This document shows, in pieces, positions 8,508 through 19,371 of a DNA stretch of 64,000 nt. The position numbers were made by a program, and so were the translations under genes. Every line of letters starts with the position of its first letter. The stretch's first letter is position 1. The DNA is from Streptomyces sp. ICBB 8177 (lineage in GTDB: Bacteria; Actinomycetota; Actinomycetes; Streptomycetales; Streptomycetaceae): the NCBI RefSeq assembly GCF_003144095.1, contig NZ_NSKH01000024.1, forward strand, positions 134,455-198,454, given 5' to 3'. The notes beneath the pieces were generated by a model. The model saw only the letters and a program-made list of their open reading frames with translations. It had not been told where the DNA came from and did not search any database.

Positions 8508-9776
8508 TCAGGCGGGCCAGGGCGGCGCGGCGGCGTCCGCGGGCGCGGCTCGGACACCGGGGCGGTACTTCGGGATGCGCACGGTGATCCTCATGCCCGC
8601 GCCCGGCGCGGTCTCCATGACCAGGCCGTACGCGGCGCCGTAGGTCTGGCGCAGCCGCTCGTCGACGTTGGCCAGGCCGATGCCGGTGCGGGGGCCGCCG
8701 TCGCCGCGCAGGACCGCGCGCAGCCGGACCGGGTCCATGCCCGCGCCGTCGTCCTCGATCACCACGCGCGCCTGGGCGCCCTCGTCGGCGGCGGTGATGG
8801 TGACGCGGCCGTGGTCGGCTCGGCCCTCGACGCCGTGCTTGACGGCGTTCTCCACGAGGGGTTGCAGGCACAGGAAGGGCAGCGCGACGGGCAGCACCTC
8901 CGGCGCGATCCGCAGCGTCACCGCGAGCCGGTCGCCGAAGCGGGCGCGTACCAGGGCCAAGTACCGCTCGATGGAGTGAAGTTCCTCCGCGAGTGTGGTG
9001 AAGTCGCCGCTGGAGCGGAACGAGTACCTCGTGAAGTCGGCGAATTCCAGCAGGAGTTCGCGGGCCCGTTCCGGGTCGGTCCGGACGAAGGAGGCGATGG
9101 CGGCCAGCGAGTTGAAGATGAAGTGCGGGGAGATCTGCGCCCGCAGCGCTCGCGTCTCGGCGTTGCGCAGCCGCGTGCGCAACGCGTCGAGCCCGGCCAG
9201 TTCCAGCCGCGCCGAACACCATCGGGCCGCCTCGGCGACGTCCGGCGCGATGTCGGCCGCGTCCGCACGGACGTGGACGGCCAGCGCGCCGAGCACCCTG
9301 CCCTCCACCACGAGCGGGGCCGCGACGACCCGGAGCACGGCGCCGTAGGCGTCACCGTCCCGGTGGTCCCCGGTGCCGGTGTGGCGGCCCCGCCCACCTG
9401 GGGCCGGTGCCGGTGCCGGTGCCGTGGTCACCGTGCGACCTTCGTCCAGCGCCCGGCGGACGTGCCGCATCACCTCGGCGCGCCGGCCCTCGTCCGGGCC
9501 GTCCCACGCCAGCACGGCGTGCGTGTCGGTGAGGCAGACGGCGACGGCGTCCAGCGCGGGCCGCAGCGCGCGCACCGCCTTGCGTGCCGCCGCCTCCCCC
9601 AGGCCGTTCCGCAACGGTTCACTGGCCGCCGCCGCCACGCAGCCCACCGCGGACCTGCCCGCCTGACGCCGCGGCTCCCCCGCCCCCGCCAGCCGGCCCA
9701 GCACCGCGCCCAGGACGGCGGCGCCCCCGCAGACGAGCGCGCAGACGGCGAGTGGGACCCCCGCCTGGCCGCTCAC
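8508..9776 (-). CDS. LytS-type sensor histidine kinase
   Basis: A 422-residue kinase. It has a short N-terminal membrane segment (VPLAVCALVCGGAAVLGAVLG), a GAF-like sensory region (about residues 60-200) and a His_kinase domain. The phosphoacceptor sits in QISPHFIFNSLAAIASF, followed by ATP-binding motifs LVENAVKHG, EDDGAGMD and GIGLANVDERL. The GTG start overlaps the stop of the SSS symporter gene by four bases, so translation is coupled. Operon order LytTR regulator - DUF485-like protein - symporter - kinase, divergent from an acetate permease and acetyl-CoA synthetase, suggests sensing of acetate or a related carboxylate. Confidence 0.85.
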   Translation of the reverse strand: MSGQAGVPLAVCALVCGGAAVLGAVLGRLAGAGEPRRQAGRSAVGCVAAAASEPLRNGLGEAAARKAVRALRPALDAVAVCLTDTHAVLAWDGPDEGRRAEVMRHVRRALDEGRTVTTAPAPAPAPGGRGRHTGTGDHRDGDAYGAVLRVVAAPLVVEGRVLGALAVHVRADAADIAPDVAEAARWCSARLELAGLDALRTRLRNAETRALRAQISPHFIFNSLAAIASFVRTDPERARELLLEFADFTRYSFRSSGDFTTLAEELHSIERYLALVRARFGDRLAVTLRIAPEVLPVALPFLCLQPLVENAVKHGVEGRADHGRVTITAADEGAQARVVIEDDGAGMDPVRLRAVLRGDGGPRTGIGLANVDERLRQTYGAAYGLVMETAPGAGMRITVRIPKYRPGVRAAPADAAAPPWPA

Positions 9777-11299
9777 CGGCCCGCCCGGCGCCACGGACGC
9801 GGGACGCCCGCCGGTCCGCGGGGCGTCGGCAGCACGGGCTCCGGGCCGTGCAGCCGGTGCATGGCAGCCGTGGTGCCGGGCGGGATCGCGCGGCGGGTGG
9901 CGAGCGAGACCGCGGTCATGGTGGCGAAGCCCGCCGGGACCGACCAGAGCGCGGGCCACGCCATCAGGGCCTGCGGCCAGCCGTGGCGGGGCCACCCGGC
10001 GATCGTGGCGGCGACCGCGCCCAGCGCGAGGCCGCCGCCCGCCAGCATGCCCGCGGCGGCGCCCGGCGGGGTCAGCCCGCGCCACCAGATGCCCAGCAGC
10101 AGCAGGGGGCAGAACGACGAGGCGGCCACCGCGAAGGCCAGCCCGACCGTGTCGGCCACCGGCGGACCGGCCGCCGAAAGGGTGAGCGCGGCCGGCACGG
10201 CCATCGCGAGCAGCACGGCCCAGCGGAACGACCGCGCCCCGACCGAGGGCAGCACGTCCTGGGCCAGCACCCCCGCCGTCGAGACGGTCAGCCCGCTGGA
10301 GGTCGACAGGAAGGCCGCGAACGCCCCGCCGACCAGGAGCGCCCCCAGCAGTTCTCCCCCGGTGCCCCCGATCATGCGCTGCGGCAGCACGAGCACCGCC
10401 GCGTCCGGGTCCCCGGTGGCGGCCAGGTCGGGCGCGTAGACCCGGGCCAGCGCGCCGTACAGCGGCGGCAGCAGGTAGAAGGCGCCGACCAGGACGAGGA
10501 CCACCAGGGTGGTGCGGCGGGCGGCGCGGCCGTGCGGGCTGGTGTAGAAGCGCACGACGACGTGCGGCAGGCCCATCGCGCCGAGGAAGGTGGCGAGGAT
10601 CAGCCCGTAGGTGGCGTACAGGGGATGGGGCCCGGTGCCGCCGCCGGTGACCGCCGCGTGGACGGCGGCCGGTGCGCCGGGGCTGCCGTCGCCGTGCCAG
10701 ACCAGCAGCAGGAAGACGACGGGCACCAGCAGCGCGGTCAGCTTCAGCCAGTACTGGAACGCCTGGACGAGGGTGACGCTGCGCATGCCGCCCGCGGCCA
10801 CGTTGGCGGCGACCACGAGCGACACCACGGCTCCACCGGCCCAGCGCGGCGCCCCGGTCGCCGTGCGCAACGCCAGCCCCGCGCCCTGGAGTTGGGGCAG
10901 CAGGTACAGCCAGCCGATCCCGACGACCAGGACCGCGGCGATCCGGCGCACCGCCACCGACTCCAGCCGGTCCTGCGCGAAGTCCGGCAGGGTGTAAGCG
11001 CCCGACCTGCGCAGCGGGGCCGCAACGAAGACCAGGAGCACGAGGTATCCGGCCGTGTAGCCGACCGGGTACCAGAGCATGTCCGCGCCGTGCGCCAGGA
11101 CCAGGCCCGCGATGCCCAGGAAGGACGCGGCGGACAGGTACTCGCCGCTGATGGCCGCCGCGTTGAGTCCGGGCCGCACGGTGCGGGACGCGACGTAGAA
11201 GTCGTCGGTGGTGCGCGAGACGCGCAGGCCGAGGGCGCCGATCAGCACGGTGGCCAGCGCCACCAGGGCGACCGCCACGACGCCGTACGCGCCGCTCAC
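9773..11299 (-). CDS. SSS family sodium/solute symporter (ActP-like)
   Basis: A 508-residue polytopic transporter with about 13 hydrophobic segments. The signature around GEYLSAASFLGIAGLVLAHG is typical of the acetate/monocarboxylate (ActP) branch of the sodium:solute symporter family. The GTG start overlaps the preceding DUF485-like gene by four bases, and its stop overlaps the kinase start. Its place beside acetate permease and acs genes makes uptake of acetate, pyruvate or propionate the best guess. Coupling of a transporter to a LytS kinase also suggests a role in sensing. Confidence 0.85.
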   Translation of the reverse strand: MSGAYGVVAVALVALATVLIGALGLRVSRTTDDFYVASRTVRPGLNAAAISGEYLSAASFLGIAGLVLAHGADMLWYPVGYTAGYLVLLVFVAAPLRRSGAYTLPDFAQDRLESVAVRRIAAVLVVGIGWLYLLPQLQGAGLALRTATGAPRWAGGAVVSLVVAANVAAGGMRSVTLVQAFQYWLKLTALLVPVVFLLLVWHGDGSPGAPAAVHAAVTGGGTGPHPLYATYGLILATFLGAMGLPHVVVRFYTSPHGRAARRTTLVVLVLVGAFYLLPPLYGALARVYAPDLAATGDPDAAVLVLPQRMIGGTGGELLGALLVGGAFAAFLSTSSGLTVSTAGVLAQDVLPSVGARSFRWAVLLAMAVPAALTLSAAGPPVADTVGLAFAVAASSFCPLLLLGIWWRGLTPPGAAAGMLAGGGLALGAVAATIAGWPRHGWPQALMAWPALWSVPAGFATMTAVSLATRRAIPPGTTAAMHRLHGPEPVLPTPRGPAGVPRPWRRAGR

Positions 11300-11712
11300 C
11301 GTGGACCGCCGTCACCGTCGAGGCGCGGGGTCAGGCGCCCCGGCGGGCAGCGATCGGCTTGGTGCCGGGCCTCGTTGGCCTCGGCCCGGGCGACGTACCA
11401 GCGGCCGATGAGGTACATCAGCGGATAGCCCACGACGCCCAGCAGCGGCCAGGTCAGGGCCACACCGCCGATCCGGGCCCGGGAGACGGCCGGTACCCGG
11501 TCCAGCAGCAGGGGCAGCGTGCCGAGCGGCACCGCGAGGGCGGCCGCGGCGGTCAGGGCGGTGCGCAACTGCGCCCGCACCAGGGCACGCAGACGCGCGT
11601 CGTCCGGCGCGGACGGCCCGGCGTCCGTCCGCCCCGCCGCACCCGGGAGACCGTACGACGGCTCGCCACGGCCGCCGGTGACCACCTCCCGCCGCGCCGG
11701 GCCGCCCGTCAA
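11296..11712 (-). CDS. DUF485-like small membrane protein
   Basis: About 138 residues. A basic, disordered N-terminus is followed by two membrane helices (TALTAAAALAVPLGTLPLLL and VALTWPLLGVVGYPLMYLIG), then RWYVARAEANE. This is the layout of DUF485/YjcH-like partners of ActP symporters, which lie immediately upstream of the symporter gene as here. The proposed TTG start at 11712 overlaps the regulator stop (TTGA); a later start cannot be excluded. It ends with a four-base overlap into the symporter gene. Confidence 0.6.
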   Translation of the reverse strand: MTGGPARREVVTGGRGEPSYGLPGAAGRTDAGPSAPDDARLRALVRAQLRTALTAAAALAVPLGTLPLLLDRVPAVSRARIGGVALTWPLLGVVGYPLMYLIGRWYVARAEANEARHQADRCPPGRLTPRLDGDGGPR

Positions 11713-12626
11713 CTGCCGCCCCGCACGCGGTGTCCCGCGCCGCCGCGCACCAGCAGGTCGCGCAGCTCGCGGGCGTGGCGGCGGCTCACCGACAGCCGTT
11801 CGCCGCCCACCCTCACGCTCATGTTGCCGCCGTCCGTGCGCAGTTCGTCGATGGCCCACAGCGCCACCAGATAGCGGCGGTGCACCCGGACGAACCCGCG
11901 CTCGCGCCACCGCTCCTCCAGCGCGGACAGCGCGACACGCACCAGGTGGCCGCCCGTGCCGCCGACCGTGTGCAGCCGAGCGTAGTCGCCGTGCGCCTCC
12001 GCGTACGTCACTTCGCCGGGGCGCACGAAGCGGGTGACGCCGCCGAGTTCGACCGGGATCACCTCGTCCGCGGGGGCGCCGCGGGCCGTCACCGGTGTGC
12101 CGTGCACCAATTCGTCGACCCTGCGCACGGCCTCCGCGAGACGTTCGCGGCGGACCGGCTTGAGCAGGTAGTCGACCGCCTCCAGGTCGAAGGCCCGTAC
12201 GGCGAACTCCTCGTGGGCGGTGACGAAGACGATCAGCGGCGGCCGGGCGAAGCGCCCCAGCAGCCGGGCCAGGTCAAGGCCGCCGAGGCCCGGCAGCCGG
12301 ATGTCGAGGAAGACCGCGTCGAACGCCCCCGGCCCGTCCGCTCCGCCGCCCTCCGCTCCGCCACCGTACGCGCCCCCTGCGCACGCCCTGTCCCCGTACG
12401 CGCCGCCGCCCGCGCCGGCCGCGTGGCTCCCGTGCCGCGTGCCGCCGGTGGACCCGTACGGATCCGGACCGCCGAAGCCGTCGCCCGGGGCGCGGCCGAG
12501 TCGGCGCAGCACGTCGGTGGCGTCGGTCGCGCCGTCGGCCCGGGCGATCCGCGGGTCCGCGCGCAGCAGATAGAGCAGTTCCCCGAGCGCGGGAACCTCG
12601 TCGTCCACGGCCAGCACGCGCAGCAT
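11709..12626 (-). CDS. LytTR-family response regulator with glycine-rich insert
   Basis: A 305-residue response regulator. The receiver begins MLRVLAVDDEVPALGELLYL; the phospho-acceptor Asp is in AVFLDIRLPGLGG, with VTAHEEFAV and the Lys of YLLKPVRRERL. Between the second helix and the third strand lies a Gly/Ala-rich insert of about 50 residues, unusual in a receiver. The C-terminal LytTR DNA-binding domain (about residues 195-295) contains RVHRRYLVAL. It is the first gene of the symporter-kinase operon. Two LytTR-like boxes upstream suggest it regulates itself and the divergent acetate genes. Confidence 0.85.
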   Translation of the reverse strand: MLRVLAVDDEVPALGELLYLLRADPRIARADGATDATDVLRRLGRAPGDGFGGPDPYGSTGGTRHGSHAAGAGGGAYGDRACAGGAYGGGAEGGGADGPGAFDAVFLDIRLPGLGGLDLARLLGRFARPPLIVFVTAHEEFAVRAFDLEAVDYLLKPVRRERLAEAVRRVDELVHGTPVTARGAPADEVIPVELGGVTRFVRPGEVTYAEAHGDYARLHTVGGTGGHLVRVALSALEERWRERGFVRVHRRYLVALWAIDELRTDGGNMSVRVGGERLSVSRRHARELRDLLVRGGAGHRVRGGS

Positions 12627-12723
12627 GGCGCCGGAGTCTAATTGAGCCGCCGCTGTGCCGGAGGGGGCCCACCGCGTGCGTCAACCACCCGTACCGCGTC
12701 TTCACTCCTGTCGGTGTGTCAGG

Positions 12724-12753
12724 ACCGTTCGCCGCACCGGAGTGACCGTTCGG
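12724..12753. promoter_or_regulatory. pair of LytTR-like direct repeats
   Basis: ACCGTTCGC at 12724 and ACCGTTCGG at 12745 are direct repeats exactly 21 bp apart, two helical turns. They fit the known LytTR half-site pattern [TA][AC][CA]GTTN[AG][TG] almost perfectly. They lie about 100 bp before the response regulator start and 245 bp before the acetate permease start. Confidence 0.55.
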
Positions 12754-12997
12754 CGACGCCCGGTGGCGGGTCCCCTCGTTGCCCGTGTGTCGCGTTCCTA
12801 GCGTGACCGCCGGGCGCCGCTGTCCACGCGGGGGCCCGCGGTTCCGCGGCGGCGGCGCGACCCGTACGCCGTCCGGCCCGCGCCCGCGCGCACGCCCGCT
12901 CGTGAGCAGCCGTGACACCGCGCGTCCGTGGATCGCGACGACCTGAACCCGACGACCCCCGACGAGCCGAAGTTCCCGACGAGACAGGAGGCCAGCC

Positions 12998-13630
12998 ATG
13001 GCCGGTACCGTTCCGCCCGCCGTTCCCGAGACCCCGTCGAGCCCGCCGCCCGCGGCGACCACCGGGACCGGCATCGCCGATCCGGCGGCGCTGGGTCTGG
13101 GCGCGTTCGCCACCACCACGTTCGTCCTGAGCTTCTTCAACGCCAACCTCATGAGCGCCACGCTCGCGGCCGTCGTGCTGCCGCTGGCGCTGACCTTCGG
13201 GGGGTTGGCCCAACTGCTGGCCGGCATGTGGGAGTTCCGCAACCGCAACACCTTCGGCGCGACCGCCTTCACCTCCTACGGCGCGTTCTGGCTGTCGTAC
13301 GCGTTCTTCGCCCGGTACGTGGCGCCGACGCTGCCGCTGGCCACCGCGCACGAGGCGACCGGCCTGTACCTGCTGGTCTGGGGAATCTTCACGCTGTACA
13401 TGACGGTCGCGGCGATGCGTGTCAACGGGGCCGTGCTCGGGGTCTTCGTGGCGCTGACGGTGACGTACATCCTCCTGGCGGCGGGCGAGTTCGCGCAGTC
13501 GCCCAACCTGGCCAAGGCCGGCGGCTGGGTCGGGCTGATCACCGCGGTCATCGCCTGGTACGCGTCGTTCGCCGTCGTGACGAACTCGACGTGGAAGCGT
13601 TCTGTGGTGCCCACCTGGCCGTTGTCCTGA
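12998..13630 (+). CDS. GPR1/FUN34/YaaH family acetate permease
   Basis: A 210-residue membrane protein of the acetate/succinate permease family, with six hydrophobic segments after a proline-rich N-terminus. Family features are [40 protein letters not shown] (close to the usual GGLxQxxAG motif) and the helix around FFARY. GGAGG lies upstream of the ATG. It is followed 60 bp later by acetyl-CoA synthetase, so uptake and activation of acetate are probably coexpressed. The upstream stretch (12627-12997) holds the LytTR-like repeats and otherwise nothing I recognise. Confidence 0.9.
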   Translation: MAGTVPPAVPETPSSPPPAATTGTGIADPAALGLGAFATTTFVLSFFNANLMSATLAAVVLPLALTFGGLAQLLAGMWEFRNRNTFGATAFTSYGAFWLSYAFFARYVAPTLPLATAHEATGLYLLVWGIFTLYMTVAAMRVNGAVLGVFVALTVTYILLAAGEFAQSPNLAKAGGWVGLITAVIAWYASFAVVTNSTWKRSVVPTWPLS

Positions 13631-13692
13631 AGCCCGCAGCACCGACCGGCGGTACCCGACCGCACAGCACGAACCAGTCCCCAGGAGTGATG

Positions 13693-15654
<1,962 letters not shown>

Positions 15655-15706
15655 CGCCCAGGCCGCGACACGACGGCCCGCGCCAACGCGCCAACGCGAC
15701 GAGATG

Positions 15707-15739
15707 AGGGGTGTCCGGCGACCGCGCCGGGGCACCCCT
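15707..15739 (+). terminator. hairpin after acsA
   Basis: Nearly perfect stem: AGGGGTG-T-CCGGCG pairs with CGCCGG-GG-CACCCCT around a four-base loop, 52 bases after the acsA stop. The rest of the 327-bp gap before nhaA shows no gene. Confidence 0.7.
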
Positions 15740-15981
15740 CGCTCGTACCTGCCGTGCCAGGCCGCGCCGGACGCCCCGCGTCCGTTCCAGCCGCGCCGGG
15801 CCGCGCCCGGGCCCCCTCACCCGTTCCCTCGCCGGACAGGGGACGCCCTCACCCGTTCCGGTTAAGCTGGGGGCGCCGCGTCAAGGTCGCGGCAGAGTTT
15901 CGACGGTGCGCCGGGAAGTCTGGTCGGCACGGCGTACGCGACCCCGCGTACGCCCGGTGACAGACCTGGAGGCCGACCCTC

Positions 15982-17421
15982 GTGACGCAGTCCCACCGAC
16001 GTTCCGTCTTCCTCGGCCTCCTGCCGTTGCCCGAGCGGAACTTCGTGGCGGACGCGTTGCGCACCGAGACGGTCGGCGGGGTGCTGCTGCTGGTCGCGGC
16101 CGTGCTGGCGCTGGTCCTCGCCAACACCCCGCTCAGCCACGGCTACGACACCGTGCGGGACTTCGCCTTCGGGCCCGCCGCGTTGCACCTGCACCTGAGC
16201 GTCGCGGCCTGGGCCACCGACGGATTGCTCACCCTCTTCTTCTTCGTCGCCGGGATCGAGCTGAAGCGCGAGCTGGTGGCGGGCGAGTTGCGGGAGCCGT
16301 CCGCCGCCGCGCTGCCGGTCGTGGCAGCCGTCTGCGGCATGGTGACGCCCGCGCTGGTCTACCTCGTCGTCAACGCAACGAGCGGCGGCGACCTGAAAGG
16401 GTGGGCGGTGCCGACCGCCACCGACATCGCGTTCGCGCTGGCGGTGCTGGCCGTGATCGGGACCGCGTTGCCGTCGTCGCTGCGGGCGTTCCTGCTGACG
16501 CTGGCCGTGGTGGACGACCTGCTCGCCATCCTGATCATCGCGGTCTTCTACACCTCCACGATCCACTTTCCCGCGCTGGGCCTGGCCGTCGCCGGCCTGG
16601 TGGTCTTCTGGGTGCTGCTGCGCAGGCGGGTGCGCGGGTGGTACGTGTACGTGCCGCTGGCGCTGGTGATCTGGGCGGCGATGCACGCGAGCGGTATGCA
16701 CTCCACGATCGCCGGCGTCGCGATGGGCCTGATGTTGCGCTGCGACGTGCCGGCGACGGGCCACGGCAGCGCGGAAGGGTCAGGCCCGGGCCCCCTGGCC
16801 AAGACGCCGCCGTCGCAGGCCGAGCGTGTCGAGCACCTGGTACGGCCGTTGTCGGCGGGGGTGGCCGTGCCGTTGTTCGCGGTGTTCGCCGCCGGGGTGT
16901 CGCTGTCCGGCGGCGCGCTGCGCGGGGTCTTCACCAGCCCGGAGACGCTCGGCGTGGTCCTCGGGCTGGTCGTCGGCAAGGCGGTCGGCATCTTCGGCGG
17001 CTCGTGGCTGGCGGCCCGCTTCACCAGGGCGGAGCTGAACCCGGAGCTGGCGTGGGCGGACGTGTTCGCCGTGGCGTGCCTCGCCGGGATCGGCTTCACC
17101 GTCTCGCTGCTCATCGGTGAACTCGCCTTCCCCGGCGATCCGGTGCTGGCCGCGGAGGTCAAGGCCGCGGTGCTGGTCGGCTCGGTGATAGCGGCCACCG
17201 TGGCCTGCGTCCTGCTGAAGCTGCGCAACGCCAGGTACCGCGGGCTGTGCGCGGAGGAGGAGCGCGACGACGACGAGGACGGCATCCCCGACGTCTACGT
17301 GAGCGACCGCCCGGAGTACCACCTGCGGATGGCCGAAGTGCTGGAGGCGAAGGCCGCCGAGCACCGCCGCCTCGCAGAACTGGCCGGGCGCGTGACGAAC
17401 GGGGACGATGGTCCGGCATGA
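15982..17421 (+). CDS. nhaA: Na+/H+ antiporter NhaA
   Basis: A 479-residue inner-membrane antiporter with the NhaA helix pattern. Conserved signatures include FFFVAGIELKRELV, the ion-site region PTATDIAFALAVLAVIG and LAVVDDLLAILIIAVFY with its adjacent aspartates. A charged C-terminal tail (ERDDDEDGIPD onward) extends beyond the E. coli length, as is common in actinobacteria. The GTG start is preceded by GGAGG. Expected function is sodium export and pH homeostasis. Confidence 0.95.
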   Translation: MTQSHRRSVFLGLLPLPERNFVADALRTETVGGVLLLVAAVLALVLANTPLSHGYDTVRDFAFGPAALHLHLSVAAWATDGLLTLFFFVAGIELKRELVAGELREPSAAALPVVAAVCGMVTPALVYLVVNATSGGDLKGWAVPTATDIAFALAVLAVIGTALPSSLRAFLLTLAVVDDLLAILIIAVFYTSTIHFPALGLAVAGLVVFWVLLRRRVRGWYVYVPLALVIWAAMHASGMHSTIAGVAMGLMLRCDVPATGHGSAEGSGPGPLAKTPPSQAERVEHLVRPLSAGVAVPLFAVFAAGVSLSGGALRGVFTSPETLGVVLGLVVGKAVGIFGGSWLAARFTRAELNPELAWADVFAVACLAGIGFTVSLLIGELAFPGDPVLAAEVKAAVLVGSVIAATVACVLLKLRNARYRGLCAEEERDDDEDGIPDVYVSDRPEYHLRMAEVLEAKAAEHRRLAELAGRVTNGDDGPA

Positions 17422-17491
17422 TCGATGCATCGATGCGGGGAGAGCGGGGAGACCCGTGCCGCGGGAACCGACAACACGACGGAGGGACGCG

Positions 17492-17968
17492 ATGAGCGCA
17501 TCCGACCAGGCCGACGAGCGGAGCCTCGGCCAGCTGGTCGCGGCGGCGACGGCGGAGATGTCCGCACTCGTCCATGACGAGATCGCGCTCGCCAAGGCCG
17601 AACTGCGGCAGGACGTCAAGCGGGCCGGCATCGGCGGCGGCGCGGGAGCCGCCGCGGGCGTGCTCGGGATGTTCTCCCTGCCGATGTTCTGCTTCGCGGC
17701 GGCGTACGGGATCCACAACCTCGGGCTGGGCCTGGCCTGGTCGTTCCTGATCGTCGGCGGTGCCCTCGTGCTCCTGGTCGGGCTGCTGTCGCTCTTCGCG
17801 GTCTCCAAGTTCAAGAAGGTCAAGCCGCCGGAGAAGTCGATCTCCTCGGTCAAGCAGACCGCGGCGGCGCTGCAGAGCGTCAAGCCGCACCCCCGTGAGG
17901 TCGGTTCCGCTGAGCACCCGCAGCTGACCGTTACGCCCACGGGCGCGACCGTCGAACGCAGCGCCTGA
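17492..17968 (+). CDS. phage-holin-superfamily-like membrane protein
   Basis: A 158-residue protein with the PF07332-type layout: an N-terminal amphipathic helix (LGQLVAAATAEMSALVHDEI then ALAKAELRQDVKRAG), two transmembrane helices separated by a short turn, and a lysine/proline-rich tail. This family is called putative phage holin superfamily III but is chromosomal and widespread in actinobacteria; nothing nearby suggests a phage. The ATG has GGAGGGA upstream. It lies 70 bp after nhaA and may be cotranscribed. Confidence 0.75.
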   Translation: MSASDQADERSLGQLVAAATAEMSALVHDEIALAKAELRQDVKRAGIGGGAGAAAGVLGMFSLPMFCFAAAYGIHNLGLGLAWSFLIVGGALVLLVGLLSLFAVSKFKKVKPPEKSISSVKQTAAALQSVKPHPREVGSAEHPQLTVTPTGATVERSA

Positions 17969-18038
17969 CCGGCCGGAGGCCGACGAGACCGACCGGAGGA
18001 GGACGCGCCGTCGCGCCAGATGTGACACGCTCTGCGGC

Positions 18039-18959
18039 ATGACGGTGGCTGACTCAACAGGCGTACGCGTCGACGGCCCGTGGACGCACCGCGAGGTCGC
18101 GGCCAACGGTGCCCGCTTCCACATCGCCGAGATGGGTGACGGCCCGCTGGTGCTGCTGGTGCACGGCTTCCCGCAGTTCTGGTGGGCGTGGCGGCACCAG
18201 CTCGTCGCGCTCGCCGACGCCGGGTTCCGCGCGGTCGCCATGGACCTGCGCGGCGTGGGGGGCAGCGACCGCACCCCGCGCGGTTACGACCCGGGGAACC
18301 TGGCGCTGGACGTGACCGGGGTGATCCGTTCGCTGGGCGAGCCGGACGCCGCGCTCGTCGGGCACGACCTGGGCGGCTACCTCGCGTGGACGGCGGCCGT
18401 GATGCGGCCGAAGCTGGTGCGGCGGCTCGCGGTGTGCTCGATGCCGCATCCGCGCCGGTGGCGGTCCGCGATGCTGGCCGACTTCCGGCAGTCCGCCGAC
18501 AGTTCGTACATCTGGGGGTTCCAGCGGCCCTGGCTGCCCGAGCGGCGGCTGGTGGCGGACGACGCGGCGCTGGTCGGGCGGCTGGTCCAGGAGTGGTCGG
18601 GGCCGAAGCCGCTGGACGAGGAGGCGGTGGAGACGTACCGCAGGGCGATGCTGATCCCGTCCACCGCGCACTGCTCGATCGAGCCGTACCGGTGGCTGGT
18701 GCGGTCGATGGCGCGCCCGGACGGCGTGCAGTTCTACCGTCGGATGAAACGACCGGTGCGGGTGCCGACGCTGCATCTGCACGGTTCGCTGGACCCGGTG
18801 TCGCGGACCCGCAGTGCGGCCGGTTCCGGGGAGTACGTGGAGGCGCCCTACCGCTGGCGGCTCTTCGACGGGCTGGGCCACTTCCCGCACGAGGAGGACC
18901 CGGTGGCCTTCTCGACGGAGCTGGTCAACTGGCTGAAGGACCCCGAGCCGGACCGCTGA
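18039..18959 (+). CDS. alpha/beta hydrolase, epoxide-hydrolase-like
   Basis: A 306-residue alpha/beta hydrolase. The oxyanion motif VHGFPQFWWAWRHQL and nucleophile elbow LVGHDLGGYLAW place an Asp as nucleophile, as in epoxide hydrolases and haloalkane dehalogenases. The catalytic His lies in GLGHFPHEEDP. There is no clear ribosome binding site before the ATG, so the mRNA may be leaderless. Substrate unknown. Confidence 0.85.
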   Translation: MTVADSTGVRVDGPWTHREVAANGARFHIAEMGDGPLVLLVHGFPQFWWAWRHQLVALADAGFRAVAMDLRGVGGSDRTPRGYDPGNLALDVTGVIRSLGEPDAALVGHDLGGYLAWTAAVMRPKLVRRLAVCSMPHPRRWRSAMLADFRQSADSSYIWGFQRPWLPERRLVADDAALVGRLVQEWSGPKPLDEEAVETYRRAMLIPSTAHCSIEPYRWLVRSMARPDGVQFYRRMKRPVRVPTLHLHGSLDPVSRTRSAAGSGEYVEAPYRWRLFDGLGHFPHEEDPVAFSTELVNWLKDPEPDR

Positions 18960-19077
18960 GACGACCCGGGCACCCGCTCGTACGACTGTCTGACGATACG
19001 CCACATGCCGCGCGCATAGGCCAATTGGCCCAGCGGGAGGCGGTTATCGACCATCAGGCCCGGGCACGTAGCTCGGT

Positions 19078-19260
19078 ATGGGCTGGACGCACGACTACCG
19101 TGACGTATCACGCAACCACCCCGGCACCGCCGCCTCGGGACGCCCCGCGCCTCCCGCGGCCCTGGCCGGCCGGGAGCAGTTGCTGCCGCTGCCGCGCATC
19201 CTGCGCCGCCGGGCGCGCTGGGTCGGCGCCCGTCTGCGGCACACCGCCCGCACCCCTTGA
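19078..19260 (+). CDS. possible small basic peptide gene
   Basis: A 60-residue ORF beginning MGWTHDYRDVSRN and ending in a basic stretch, LPLPRILRRRARWVGARLRH. The C-terminal half could form an amphipathic helix. Ribosome binding is weak and I recognise no family, so this may be chance. The surrounding gap (18960-19371) otherwise holds the repeat and terminator described next. Confidence 0.3.
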   Translation: MGWTHDYRDVSRNHPGTAASGRPAPPAALAGREQLLPLPRILRRRARWVGARLRHTARTP

Positions 19261-19284
19261 CCAAGGCGCTCCCCCGAAGCGCGG

Positions 19285-19371
19285 ACCGCTGAAGGGCGCA
19301 GTCCTGGGGACAACCCTGGAGGGCGCAGCCCGCGGGGGACAGCCCTGGAGGGCGCAGCCCCGGCTGCGCCC
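19285..19371. repeat. iterated GGGCGCAGCCC-type repeats
   Basis: The string CTGGAGGGCGCAGCCC occurs twice, preceded by a diverged copy (AAGGGCGCAGTCCTGGGGAC), and is followed by an inverted copy. Similar GC-rich iterated modules are common in Streptomyces gene gaps. Confidence 0.6.
19350..19371 (-). terminator. terminator hairpin after MarP-like gene
   Basis: Perfect 10-bp inverted repeat GGGCGCAGCC / GGCTGCGCCC with a two-base spacer, directly against the stop codon of the minus-strand protease gene. It is built from the last repeat unit and probably serves both convergent genes. Confidence 0.65.

Noticed and set aside
9584-11428. Very long plus-strand open frame (over 600 codons) opposite the symporter
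   Set aside because: It is composed of Arg/Gly/Gln/Pro-rich text with no domains and mirrors the codon bias of the symporter and kinase genes on the other strand; a GC-skew shadow.
17492-17968. Holin-like protein as a sign of a prophage
   Set aside because: The family is widespread on actinobacterial chromosomes, and no lysin, capsid, tail or integrase gene is nearby.
19285-19371. CRISPR array
   Set aside because: Too few units, no unique spacers of constant length, no cas genes; these are iterated GC modules.
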